From: Aristolochia californica
Lineage: Eukaryota > Streptophyta > Magnoliopsida > Piperales > Aristolochiaceae
Length of the DNA stretch: 64,000 nucleotides
Direction of reading: 5' to 3'
Assembly (NCBI GenBank): GCA_029961685.1
Contig: JARWKL010000016.1
Coordinates: 18,854,157-18,918,156, forward strand
Below are positions 1 through 11,800 of this stretch, piece after piece; the first letter of the stretch is position 1, and each line of letters begins with the position of its first letter. A model generated the notes under the pieces. The model was given only the letters and a program-made list of their open reading frames with translations. It was not told the DNA's origin and did no database searches. Made by a program: the position numbers and the translations under genes.

Positions 1-3000
1 CCGAAAAAACTGAAAGAGAGGGCGAGAGACGCTCTTGGTGAAGATATCCGCAATCTGTAAGTGAGATGGCACATATTGAGTGCGAATCTTTCCAGCAACA
101 ACAAGTTCTCGCAGAAAGTGAATGTCTAGCTCAACATGTTTGGCCCGCTTGCAAACAACAGGGTTGGAGCTCAAGAAAAGAGCGCTTTTGTTATCGCATA
201 AGAAAAGAGGCCGCTTGGGAATGGATACTTTGAGATCACGAAGAAGATGAGTGAGCCAGATAAGTTCGGTGGCCGTGAGAGCAAGGGCACGATATTCTGA
301 TTCACAGCTGGAACGAGAAACTGTAGGTTGCTTCTTGGCACTCCAGGAGACTAAGTTGTCCCCAAGGTAGATGGAGTAACCCGAGGTGGAGCGGCGAGTG
401 TCAGGACAGCCGGCCCAGTCAGCATCAGAATAAGCAATTAAGGAGCCAGGAGAAGCAGACGGGCGAAAGGATAGACCATAATGAAGAGTGCCTTTGACAT
501 ACCGAAGAATACGCTTAACAGCAAGAAAGTGGTTATCAGTGGGAGAGTGTAGAAATTGACTGACCGAGTTGACAGCATGAGCAATGTCGGGATGCGTGAT
601 GGTCAAATATTGAAGAGCACCAACAAGAGATCGATAAAGAGTGGGATCCGAAAATGACTGACCAACAGAGGATAGATGCTGAGAAACCACCATAGGAGTA
701 TGTACAGGTTTGCTGTCAAGTAAGTGAGCTCGAGCAAGAATGTCGCGCGCATATTTCAGTTGACTAAGAAAGAGCCCATCAGTGGTGGGTGTGGCTTCAA
801 GACCAAGGAAGTAGCTGAGAGAACCCAAGTCCTTTGTAGCGAACTCAGAATGAAGCTTGCTGGCAAAATTATCAAGCACAGAAGGGTTGTTGCCCGTAAG
901 AATAATATCATCGACATATAGGAGCAGATAAAGGATGTCAGATTGCCGATGAAAGACGAAGAGCGAAGGATCAGCCCAACTGCAGTGGAAGCCAAGATGT
1001 GTAAGGAAAGAGTTGAACCATTGGAACCAAGCTCGAAGGGCTTGTTTGAGACCATAGAGAGCCTTCTGAAGCTTGCAAACATGATCAGGGAAGCGAGGAT
1101 CAATATACCCAGGCGGCTGGTCCATATAGACACGCTCATTGAGATGACCGTTGAGGAATGCATTTTTGACATCCAATTGACGGAGAGACCAGCGATGAGT
1201 AATAGCAAGAGAGAGTACAACCTGAATAGTGGTAGCTTTGATGACAGGACTGAAGGTGTCGGTGTAGTCAAGACCTGGGACTTGTGTAAACCACTTGTGA
1301 CAAGACGAGCTTTGAACCGCTCAATAGAACCATCAGGCAAATATTTGGTCCGAAAGACCCATTTAGAACCCACAATATTGGTATGAGCCGGTCGAGGTAC
1401 CAAAATCCAAGTACGATTATTTTGAAGAGCCTAAATTTCTTCAACCATAGCGGCAAGCCAGGCTGGATTCTTGGCAGCAGATTTGAACCCTTTAGGCTCA
1501 GTAGATGCGAGGAGAGCGGAAAGCAGCCCAGATGAGCCAGAATACGCCAGATCAGCCGAGTGACGAGGTTTGAAAATACCAGCTTTGGCGTGTGTGACCA
1601 TAGGATGAGAACCCACCGGAATAGTAGCAACAGGAGCAGTGGAATCAGCATGTGGCAGAGTAGGTCCTGTAAAAGTAGAAGGGGCCTGCAAAGACTCATC
1701 CACGGGATTAGTGCAAATAACACAAGGACGGGAGTCGGATTGAGTAATATGCCGAGAATGGGGCGCCGAAAGAGATGGGAGCATGACAGTAGAAGAGAGA
1801 CTGGGTTCCAGAAAGTTGGAGAAATTGAGAGAGGATAAAGGTTGAGCCTGGGAAGAGGCGTGGGATGGGAAATGAGTCTCATCAAATTGAGCATGATGAG
1901 TAATATAAAGTCTAGATGTGACAGGATTAAGACAACGAAAACCTTTGTACGATGAACTATAGCCCATAAAAATGCAAGGAATACTACGAGGCGAGAATTT
2001 ATTTGGCATATAATCACGTAAACATGGGTAGACACGACAACCAAAAGGATGGAAATTGTCATAATTTGGAGAAATACCATAGATAAGTTCAAAGGGGGAC
2101 TTACCTCCGAGAAGCGGTGTGGGCAATCGGTTGATGATGTAGGCAGCAGTGCTAAAGGCGTCAACCTAGTAACGAGGAGAAATGTGGGAATGGAAGAGTA
2201 GGGCCAAACCAGTTTCAGTCAAATGACGGTGTTTTCGTTCTGCGCAGCCATTTTGGGCAGGAGTGTAGGGACAAGATAATTGATGATGAATTCCCGAAGA
2301 GCTGAGATGGTGTTTAAAACGAGTGCTAGTAAATTCTGCACCACCATCGCTTTGAAAATTTTTGATACGAGCAGAATGTTGATTTTCAACAAATTTGTGA
2401 AATTGAAGAAAAATATCATAGAAATCAGACTTCAATTTCAATGGGTAAAGCCAAGTGAAACGAGAATAATCATCAATAAATAAAACATAGTAAAGAAAAC
2501 CCAAATTCGATGGTACTAGTGAAGGACCCCATATATCGCAATGAATTAATTCTAACAATTGAGATGACTTTTTTGCATTGCGAAGATAAGGCAAACGGTG
2601 ACTTTTGGAAAGTTGACATGTAGCACATAAATGCGGAGAGGGCAATAATGAAGTAAGATGAAGATGTCCATCTTTATTTAATAAGGAGATAACAGAATGA
2701 TGCACATGGCCTAATCGAGCATGCCATAAATCATAGGAGGCATGAAGAGATTTATTTTTCAAAACAGAAATAAGTGTTGAATTTCCACGCTCTAGCACAT
2801 ATAGGCCTCCATCACGCCGACCGGTTGCCACCACCTTTCCCGTTTGGCGATTCTGAACAGTGAAAAAATTATTAGTAAACGTAACGGAGAAGGGAAAATC
2901 ATTCGTTAATTTACTAATAGACAAAAGATTTTTAGTAAGATGAGGAACAACCAAAATATCTAATAATTGAAGATCTGGGGAAGGAGAAAGGGAACCAGTA

Positions 3001-4121
3001 CGAGTAATAGGTAGAGACGCGCCATTCCCCACAATTACACGATCCTTACCCGTGTAGATTACCGTTTGATCCAACGAGGAGTGGACCGGGGTCATGTGGG
3101 CCGTGGCCCCCGTATCCACGAACCAGTCCGAATTTTGATTTTCGGACACGGAGCACTGCTGATTAAATGAATCGGCGAGATGCGCCGAAGGGTATTCCTC
3201 CCGTGAATACCGTTGCCGACAACGATCGACATAGTGGCCGTCCTGACGGCAGATTTGGCACCGGGGGGGGCGGCGACCATTGCTGGTGGTGGGACGACCT
3301 GAGCCATGACCGGAATCACCGTGCTGGCTGTGACCGTGGCCGGAGACGGAGGTTCCTCTGTTTCCAGAACTGTAATGGCTGTCGTGGCTGCCGTGACCGT
3401 TTCCGCGACCCCGGCGATGGCGAGAAGAGCCACCGGAGCGTTGATAGGAGACTCGGTTTGCAGTGAAAGCCATAGGGGAGGGAGCCGTGGGCTCGAGAGA
3501 TTTTTGAAAAATCTTGAAGCTTTCCGCACGGGAGGCGATGTCGGAAAAACAGGGTAAGGGGGTTTGGGCCATTTGGGCGGAGGAAAATCCAGAGAATTCT
3601 GGGCCAAGACCCCGGAGGAACCAGTGAGCCTTGTCGGTGTCATCAATGGGACGACCGATGGCGTGAAGTTGGTCGCACAAGACCTTGAACGCGCGGGCGT
3701 AGACCGCCACCGAGCGAGCTCCTCTTTTCATCAATTGAAGGTCGTCTTTGAGACGAATTTCACGGGCTTTTGACTTGTGACTGAAGGAATTCTCCAGAGC
3801 AAGCCATACCTCACGAGAGGTGGAGAGACCGACGGCTTCGGCCATAGCTTCTTCGGACAGAGAAGAAAGAAGAAGACTGAGAAGACGCTGGTCAATAGCT
3901 TTCCATGATGAGTGCTTGAGGTTTGGTGTCTGAGACGTGGGAGGGTCAAAAAGAGGTGGTGGTACAAGAGTACCATCCACATGACCCAACAGACCTTGAC
4001 TGTCAAGGAGCGGAAGGAACTGACTCTTCCATAGAAGATAATTGGAAGATGAAAGTTTGATGGTGACCATGTGAAGCATGGTATTGAATGAGAGAAGATC
4101 AGAAGAAAATTCAGAGGCCAT
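1..4121 (-). pseudogene. copia gag-pol polyprotein gene, lightly broken
   Basis: The ATG at 4121 opens a 651-codon frame. In order it holds a UBN2-type gag, a CCHC zinc knuckle (CQICRQDGHYVDRC, near 3210), a protease motif (FVDTGATAHM), an integrase HHCC zinc domain and the integrase core (HCDIWGP, FIDDYSR, SDGGAEF). The frame is cut by a TAG near 2166 where the family has Trp, and resumes at 2126-1431. A second TAG follows near 1431. A one-base frameshift near 1300 leads into reverse transcriptase, whose active-site YVDD lies near 905-925. RNase H continues to position 1 (IADIFTK at 45-20). Seen here: two stops and a frameshift. Inferred: the copy cannot make a complete polyprotein. Confidence 0.9.
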
Positions 4122-4150
4122 AGTAGATCACGGAATTTTAATCCAGAAGA

Positions 4151-4162
4151 GCTCTGATACCA
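4151..4162 (-). other. Primer binding site, initiator tRNA-Met type
   Basis: The minus strand reads TGGTATCAGAGC, the usual plant copia primer binding site complementary to the 3' end of initiator tRNA-Met. It immediately follows the LTR, and the gag ATG lies about 30 bp further on. Confidence 0.88.
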
Positions 4163-4439
4163 TGAGAAGAATGATTTAAAATTCACCACACTTTGGGGTG
4201 TCATGCTTTCATTAATTTATAGGAGTGATATCCCTAATTACAGGGATTTACAATTGATTACAAGATATTGGATTTCTACATACAAGGAATGATTGAGCCT
4301 AATTAGCTCCTATGATTGAGCTTAATTAGCTCTTGTGATGGAAGGCCCTAAACCGGGCAATGATCCTTAATTGATTGAGAATCAGTTTTATAATCCTTAA
4401 TTGATTGAGGATCAATCTCTTAAGGCAGTATCTTCAACA
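4163..4439 (-). repeat. 5' LTR of the copia element at 1-4439
   Basis: A segment of about 277 bp that starts TGTTGAAGA and ends TCTTCTCA on the minus strand (TG...CA). It is bounded inside by the primer binding site and outside by the 4CL-like sequence. Two imperfect internal direct repeats are visible on the plus strand: a GATTGAGC-TTAATTAGCTC unit at about 4290-4337, and a CCTTAATTGATTGAG unit at about 4360-4412. Confidence 0.82.
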
Positions 4440-4678
4440 GACAGGACCACAACCACAACTCTGCCTTTCTTCAAGCGCGCAGTACTTCTCAACGCATTGG
4501 TGAACCTGGCCGTGTCTCATATGACTTCCGAGCAGGTGAAAGCCTTGCTAGTGACAACAATTATGGCGACCTTGTCGTTGTACCGGTCGGCGTCTAGGAG
4601 GACGAATTCCGGTAAAGTGAGGTTCGGCACTGAGACGGCTGGGTAGTGACTGCGGAAAATGTGGTCTTCTTGTGCCAT
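4440..4678 (-). pseudogene. 4-coumarate:CoA ligase-like gene, 5' fragment cut by copia insertion
   Basis: The ATG at 4678 begins MAQEDHIFRSHYPAVSVPN and continues LTLPEFVLLDADRYNDKVA, matching the N-terminal region of plant 4CL-like adenylate-forming enzymes (ACOS5/4CL-like clade is my best guess). The frame meets a TGA at 4519-4517 exactly where the family has Arg (EVI-stop-DTARFTNALRS), consistent with CGA to TGA. It then continues with KKGRVVVVVL until the copia LTR begins at 4439. The AMP-binding core and the rest of the protein should lie beyond the element, left of the window. Minus-strand sequence from 4679 to about 4860 would be its leader and promoter. The stop is independent of the insertion, so the copy was probably already non-functional. 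It could instead be a small duplicated fragment. Confidence 0.8.
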
Positions 4679-4859
4679 TGGTGAATGTGGAGATTTGAAG
4701 AGCAAGGCGCGGTTTTTTAAAGGGGAGGGAGAGTTACGATCAGAAGAGATTTTCTGAGACTTTTCGTTTTGATTCCGATAGACTTCAAAATCGAAATGGA
4801 AAAAACGAAGCCCTCTCGTCGCTTCTGTGTCCCGAAAGGTGAAAGCCGAAAGAGGTTTT

Positions 4860-5020
4860 ATTAAGTAACCGAGCCGGCTCACTCGAGATCGGCTCGGTTA
4901 CTTAAACGAGCATGAACTGTTGCTCGAACTCAATTCAAAATGCTTTCAAATCGAGCCAAACCGAGCCGAGTTCGAGAAATTTGTGAACCAGCTCGGTCGG
5001 TTCAATGCCACCCCTTCCTG
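4860..5020. repeat. GAGC/CTCG-rich dispersed repeat ending in TGCCACCCC
   Basis: The segment is packed with GAGCCG, CTCGAG and GCTCGG motifs and ends TGCCACCCC at 5006-5014. A related segment lies at 49200-49327, with the same terminal word and the same GAGC-rich interior. A GGGGTGGCA end is typical of many plant hAT-type non-autonomous elements. That assignment is from general knowledge; I could not define both ends or a target duplication. Confidence 0.4.
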
Positions 5021-5099
5021 TGCCTGCGTCATCTATTGATTGCCTACTGCAGCCTTTGTTGTTATTTTTTTGAATGAAATTTGTGTTGATAGATAGTAA

Positions 5100-7610
5100 A
5101 TTGGAGGTTGTGATTGTTCTTACTAATTGTGACTATCATGGTTGTGCCCTAATTGGAAAGTGTGGGGCCCACTTAACATGCGCAGTGTGGAGTTTGTTCT
5201 TATTGGTTTTTTGGATTAAGTGTATCACTTAGGGTACATTTGCAATGTATATCGAAGGACTAAATGACTAAATCAAGTAAACATGTTGATGTAATTAAGC
5301 CTAATGAGAGTTTAGACAATAAAGACTCTCATTCCATTCAAATTACTTCAGTGAAGTTGACTTAGTATAATTACGTGAATTGGTCCAAATCTATTCTCAC
5401 GTTGTTAAAGGTAAAAAGGAAGGCCAAGTACATAAAAGATGATCCTCTTAATCACATAACTGAAAATTAGGAGGCTGAAGACAATCAAGTGATGAATTGG
5501 TTTGATATGAATTGGTTAATCAAAAGCATGGAGTCAAGATTTAATTATCAGATCTTGAGTTGAAAAACTTCAAAAGAAATGTAGACTACATTGGTTTCGA
5601 TCTTATCTCAGGAAAGCAATTTATCTAGAATATATGAGTTATATGTTCGCTATTTTATCATGCAAAGGGATGACAGATCAATCACTGACTATTTTACAAA
5701 GATGATGGATGTTTTGCAGGAAATCAATATACTCCATCCTTTTATTCTTAATGCAAATAATATTCGTAACAAGAAATATCAAATTCACGTGGCAAGGTTT
5801 CTAGATGGTCTTGAATCTAAATATGACGCGATTTGGGCACAATTGTTGGCTAGGATGATGCGACTAATCTTGAACAAACATTTAATCATGTAGTTCGGGT
5901 AAAAGGAGCTGTGGCAAGTAAAGTGAAAAGGATACAAAAATCACTTATTCAAATTGCTCTCAACCTCCATTCATCTTATAATAATTCTAAGATCTGAGGC
6001 CATGGCGGCAATAGTAGAGGTCATGGTAGAAACTCCTCTACTCAAGGTTGGTCGTGGTGATAGAGGGGACAAAAAGTGCACTCACTATGGCTGAATGAAC
6101 CATTTTTCTAATGAATGCTTGGAGAAGTTTGGAAAGCCAGCATGAGGAAACTTCACTATGATAGCAAAAGAAAATGTTTCATATTTTAGTCCACAAGAAG
6201 AAATTCAGCAACTACTCCAGAGGCTTAGTTAATTGACCTCCACACATATACTACTACCTTCAATGGGTCTATTCTATGAAGTAGAAGGCTAATGGGTCCA
6301 TAGAGAGGTATAAGTCAGGCTTGAGGCTAAGGGCTATAGTAAGATCTATGATGCGGATGTATTTAATACTTTTTCTCTTGTACCAACATTGACATTTGTT
6401 CGGATCCATATTTTGGTTCAATTAGATATAAAAAATGCACTCTTGTACGGGAACTTGGAGGAAGTGTACATGGAGCAACCTCCAAAGCATGTTACATTTG
6501 GAAAGGCTAAAAATTTTTTAAGCTGAACAAAGCCAAATAACCTTAGCAGAGTTCAACAGCATGGTTTGACAAGTTCAGCAAAGTGGTTGTCCTTTGGTTT
6601 CACCAAAAGTCACTATAATCACTTATTCTTTATAATGGAAAGGCCATTTAGAGTTGTGGCGTTAATTGTGTATGTGAATGACAGAGTGTTGTCAGGCCGA
6701 GATGTCAGGAGTATTGAAGAGGTGAAGAAACATCTTGCAAGACATTTTCAAACAAAAGACTTGGGATCCCTCAAGCACTTTCTTGATATTGAGGTGCGAG
6801 AAGCAAGGTAGGAGTTGTCTTGACATAGATGAAGTATGTCCTAGATATGCTACAAGAGTATGATCTATTGGGAGCAAAGCTTGTTGAGACACCTATGGAA
6901 ATGAATCATAATCTTCATGAAGACAATAGTTTAATCCTCAAAGATAAGACCATGCAGAGAATATTACTGAGCAAACTTATGTCATAATGGCTCGGCCAAA
7001 CATTTTATTTGTTATGAGCAGGGTTAACCCTTTCATGAAGAGTCGTAGGAAGATTCATTTGGAGGCTACATAAAGAATATTGAGGTATTTAAAGAGTGCA
7101 ACAAGCAAAAGCTTACTATATGAGCCTCATGATCATTTGCAGATTGCGGGGTATTTTGGTGCTAATTAGCAAACTCTATGTTGGATAGGTAGTCAACCAC
7201 TAGTTATTGTGTTTTTGTCGGAGGGAACTAAATTAGCTAGAAGAGTAAGAAACAAAATTGGTGACTCGCTCTAGTGGAAAGGCAGAATAACAAGCAATAA
7301 CTCACACTATCAGTGACCTTCTATGGGTGAGATCAGTTTTGACAGAGTTTGGATTCTCCACCAAGGCTATATGATGATGCATTGTGACAACCAAGTTGTC
7401 ATCTTCATTTCTAGTAACATTGTATTCCATGAAAGAACAAAACAAGTTGAGGTTGATCGTTGTTTCATTCGTACACTTGAATGAGTGGTGCGGTGGTCAT
7501 TTCATATTGTAAATCAGTTGGTCAGCTTAGTGATGTGTTTACAAAGGCTTTGGAAAAGCTAGAGCTTGGGAACTTCTATAACATGTAAAAGGATGTCATA
7601 GGCATTTTGC
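5100..7610 (+). mobile_element. Decayed Ty1/copia element with internal deletion
   Basis: Plus-strand remnants run in copia order. The gag N-terminal region starts at about 5385 (NWSKSILTLLKVK). A UBN2 gag frame follows at 5591-5893, then a degenerate CCHC knuckle near 6070-6125. Reverse transcriptase pieces start near 6410 (QLDIKNA, then VYMEQPPK) and continue through 6566-6811. RNase H pieces run from 7080 to about 7570. The gag end (about 6240) and the RT start (about 6300) nearly abut, so protease and integrase are missing. Many stops and frameshifts are present and no LTR is convincing. The leader near 5140-5190 resembles, in inverted orientation, sequence near 8060-8110. Confidence 0.8.
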
Positions 7611-7624
7611 CCATACCAGATTAT

Positions 7625-7626
<2 letters not shown>

Positions 7627-7697
<71 letters not shown>
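7627..7697. repeat. Compound microsatellite (CT)n-(TA)n
   Basis: About 20 CT units (7627-7668) run straight into about 14 TA units (7669-7697). The tract separates the plus-strand copia remnant from the minus-strand gag remnant. Confidence 0.95.
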
Positions 7698-7699
<2 letters not shown>

Positions 7700-7739
7700 C
7701 AATTTGCAACATCTACATTACTCGTATGAGGTTCCATAC

Positions 7740-8668
7740 TAGAATTTAACAAGGTCATAATTTGGCTGTCCTCAGCCTCCCAATTGTCAGTAATTGGGTC
7801 AGGAGGATCATATCGACACTTAGCTTTCCCTTGACCTTAAGGAACACCCTATTTGAACTAGACCAATTGTGACAGTTTTTGTCCATTGAATTTGACAAAG
7901 GCGATTTGAATAGTATTAGAGTCTTTAGATTCAAAGCTCTCATTAGCCATTATGGGGTAACAACCCCTCTAGGATCAACCATAAGACTATAAAATCTTCA
8001 GCACTCACCAATAACAATGAGCACACTCTCTAACAACTAAAATAGAACCTTAGACCAATTTAAAGTATGTGCAGGTATAGTGGGCCCCACATATAAGCAC
8101 AACTAGGACACAAACAGCTCCGAAGATCACACACGAAGAAGAATCGACCCTAAGAAGACCCAAAACTATCACAAGCAGCAATTAAAGAGTAAATCTCTGC
8201 CAATAGAAGGGTGACGCAAACATGGCTATGATCCGGAGAAGTTTGCGTAGGCACAAAACCAGGAAGGAACAAGAAACAACCCTCTAGGGCTATCAAAATC
8301 CTCTTGGTAGCAACAGCTATCAACTCCAAGTTTATGGATAGAAAAGAAAGAAAAGATCTGACCTTTATGTGCAACCAGCAGAAAAACTTGAAAAACTTCC
8401 CTTTTCCTGAATTCGAAGACTAAAAAGAGAAGAACAAAGGGCTGGAAACTCCCCTATAGTTAGATCTTTTACTCTGAGGTAGAAAGAAGGGAAAGTTCAA
8501 GTGATTTCTGTTTTATTTAAATTCTTAAATAAGTGTTCTGTTCCACTATAAAACCTTGTAATTTACCATTATAGATAAAGTAAGAGAGGCCAAACATATG
8601 ATTAATCGATCATCCTCACTGCTGTTTCTCTCCTATTGCTACTCTGTTTTGCAGTCTAACAGCCATAA
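7740..8668 (-). mobile_element. Minus-strand retroelement gag start with leader, possible LTR
   Basis: An ATG at about 7952 on the minus strand opens a short, broken gag-like frame (ESKDSNTIQIAF, VKFNGQKL, DPPDPITDNWEAEDSQIM). This resembles the first residues of plant copia gag proteins. It runs into the microsatellite at 7697 and is lost. Upstream, 7953-8668 has no gene. It may be leader plus LTR, since a TGTTAGAC start is seen on the minus strand near 8668, but I found no clear primer binding site. It lies in the inferred third intron of the gene whose exon 3 is at 9086-8830. Confidence 0.5.
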
Positions 8669-8829
8669 TAGGCCACTCGGTTAACCCTACTTGAATTCAA
8701 ATAAATTAAACTTATCCAAGTATGAAAGAGATGAGTAGCTAAATTAGCTACATAAATGAACAGCAGTACTACACATATAGTTAGTTACACAGATACAAGA
8801 GAGAGAGAGATGAGAATACTAAAACATAC

Positions 8830-11800
8830 CGCAAGACATCTTTCCCAAGAGATAAATCATGGAGATCAACAAGTCGGACCTTCTTATTGATGGCACTGAT
8901 CAGAGATATAATGTGCTCACCATTAAACAAAATGAAGGGTGACTTATGAAGTATATCAACTGCATCAACCTCAGAAGAATCTACTTCCAGCATCACATCA
9001 ATCAGAGGAGAAAAATCTGAGTCCTTTAGGTGGTCCAAAAAGATCTCCAAGCTACATGGCTCAGAAAGAGATTTTTGAATCTTAGCCTGAATATGTCAAA
9101 CAAAACAATCAACAAAAAGAATCTGTTAGAAAAACAGCTGAAAGGTTGTTGAAAAATATGTGATTTGGGGAGAAAATAGAAGAGGAAAAAGAGTTCTGGA
9201 AGAGGGGCAGTTTTGCTGCCAGAAAGGCCCTTCCTGCTTCTTTATAATCAGGGTCTAAGTGAAAATTTACAAGAGCACAAAAATGCCCCTCAATACTCAA
9301 AATTACATCTCCTAAAATACATGTCTAAATTGAATGAAAATTTAACTAGAGATAAAATAAGACATTCTCTATCTAATAGCCATACTATAAGAGAAAAATG
9401 TAATATGGAAAATATAAGAAATGACCAAAATACCCCTGAACTTGTATTTTAACAGTAGTTTTGTCTTTTTGTATTAGTTGTAATTTCTAGAGTAGATATT
9501 ATATTGTTCTACATGTTTAGAGCTATCTCTAGTCAAGTTTGATGTAATTTTGAGTATATATAGGGAGAGATAAGGGGTCAATTAAGTTTAAGTGTAAGAG
9601 GGCATAATTGTAATTATCCCTAAACTTAAGTTATTAAAGAAGATGGGAGTTAAGCACGACCCCCAAGGAGAGTTCTTTCCAGACTCTCTTCTCTCACTTA
9701 AACCAATCTATTTCGGATTTTTACGCACAATCAGAACTATAAAATCTGATATTCCAAGAGTTTTTTCCAGATTCTCTCTCCTAGGCTTGAACATCAAGGA
9801 GCATAAAAATCAGATTTTTTTTCTGCTCAAAAGTTCTTCCAGGTTGAATTTTTTTTTTTTCTTTTCTTGTGTACCATAACCAAGTGGTTAATAGCTAAAT
9901 GAGTTACCATTTCAAAAAAAAAAAAAAAAAAAAACTGAATGAGTTGCTTAAACAGTTAGATGCATCTATGCCCCTAAGAGCCTAGTATCTTTGCCCAAGG
10001 GCAAACCTATACCTTCACAGATCCTTTGAAGTTTGCGAGTTGTCAGTTTTTGGTAAATTATCATGGAAATGTTTCCAGTGCCTTTGCAAGGTCCATACTG
10101 CCAAGTTACTTTTTGTGAGAATTTGAGAGCCACAGACTCATCATTTGGTGTATTGGTGAATCTTACAAGTAGAATGGTGCACTTTGAGCAAAAAGAGTAA
10201 AAGTCAAGATTTTATGCTATCCCCCTAGTCTTCAATCAATTGATGACAAGCCTTTACTCAATTGATAGAATTACGTGCTTCAATCGATTGACAAAGTCCA
10301 ACATTTGCTAGAATCAATTGATAGTCACCTTCAATCAATTGAAATCCTTTGATCAATCGATTGAAGGACTTCCCGGTTTGCAGTGCTTTTATCTCCAAGG
10401 CACAGTTTTGAGATGACTAAAGTGGTTTGTGAAGTATAGCTGATCAAGGAGGTGACTAAAGTGTGTTTGATGAAATTGCTATAGATATCTCTAGCATCCC
10501 TTCTATGGATTTGAAGCATACCTAATGTGGATTAAATGTTCTGTAATAATTTATGCGTTCAGTAGTGCTACCAAGTTGAGCTTTTAACCAGAAGATGCCA
10601 GACTAACAGAGACACCAATAGACACAAATTCAAATCTTCATCATGATCAACATTCAAATTTTAAAGGATAAAACTCAACATAGAAGATCGGTTAATCAAA
10701 GTTCATAAACCAAACATTTCCTTTCTTGTGGGTGTTGCTAATGAGGTTTTTTGCCTGACTTACAACCTGACTCGAACACATGAAAATCCAAGTCGCATCG
10801 AGACTCGGCTGGACTTAAGGCAAGTCGAAGGGGACTCAGCCGGAATAGAAGGGTGAAGTCCCACCCGGTGACTCAACTTGCTTAGTCCAAAATCCAATCC
10901 AACTCCCCCAAGTGGCAAGTTGATTCGCAGATTGAATGGCTGATTGACGAACACCACCTCCCCTACACTCCCAGAATCTCATACGTCAGCTCCCAAACTT
11001 GGCTTGTTCATTTCAGAACCCAACAAGAGTCTTCTGCGGGCTCTTGCTCTCACACCTCACACCCCCTTGGGCATCACCGGGATCTCAGAGTGGTTCCCCT
11101 CGGTTCCTTCCAGCCAATACGATCAATGTGCTACTGTAACCGGCCTTCTTGTTGAGCTCTGGTAGAACGTAGCACTGGCACCATCTTGATGAGGCCCGAA
11201 TTCTCATCAACCCTCTTCGTCCTTGTGAAGGACACTATCTCAAATACATTATGGTGAACAATGCACGGTTTTGGATCCGTATCAGCATTGCAACTAAGGA
11301 CGATTTCAGAAAAGTGGTCACCAATACCATAGTCGAGTCTCGTGAAATCCACCAGCCAGTCAATGCTTTGGGAGTAGCATCTCCGGACTCCGTCCCCCAC
11401 TAGCAAAATCGATCCCTCACAAGCAACTTAGAAGTTGGCACTGGAACTATTCTCGCTAACCCCCCTACTCTCATTCCCACTTATCTGCCACATCCATCCA
11501 CCCACCCACCCAGTCCCCCACAAAATTATTCCTGATCCTGCCAGAACTTATCCCAACCCTCAAGCTGCCATCCACCCTCCCACCTTATCCCCAGAAATAA
11601 CCGCAAACTTCCCCCCCCCCCCCATTAAGACCCACACAAGCCCTCCTATAAATCGCCCCCGAAGCCCTCACACCCCTCAAGTCATCCCCCAGATAATGAA
11701 CTCTCCCCCTCCCTCACCTCCGAGAAATCCCCACTCCGAAAACTACCTCTCTGACACAAAGTCAGGAACCAGTGAGCGTGCTCCCCGTGGTCGCACACAA

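Larger units (their letters stand above)
1..4439 (-). mobile_element. Ty1/copia LTR retrotransposon, 3' end off the left edge
   Basis: On the minus strand the order is LTR (4439-4163), primer binding site (4162-4151), gag and pol, with RNase H still open at position 1. The domain order protease, integrase, reverse transcriptase, RNase H defines Ty1/copia. The 3' LTR must lie left of the window. The element begins TGTTGAAGA on the minus strand, directly after a 4CL-like coding fragment. The 5 bases outside the LTR (4440-4444, GACAG on the plus strand) are the predicted target duplication. The reading frame is long and only lightly damaged, so insertion was probably fairly recent. Confidence 0.93.

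Noticed and set aside
1268..2164. Long minus-strand frame (298 codons) and other overlapping frames in the copia pol region
   Set aside because: Shadow of the integrase/RT region; Leu- and Ser-rich with no domain, while the other minus frame carries clear pol motifs.
3092..3646. Open frames on both strands at 3.1-3.6 kb
   Set aside because: They overlap the Gly/His/Ser-rich gag linker and zinc knuckle, and are out-of-frame readings of it.
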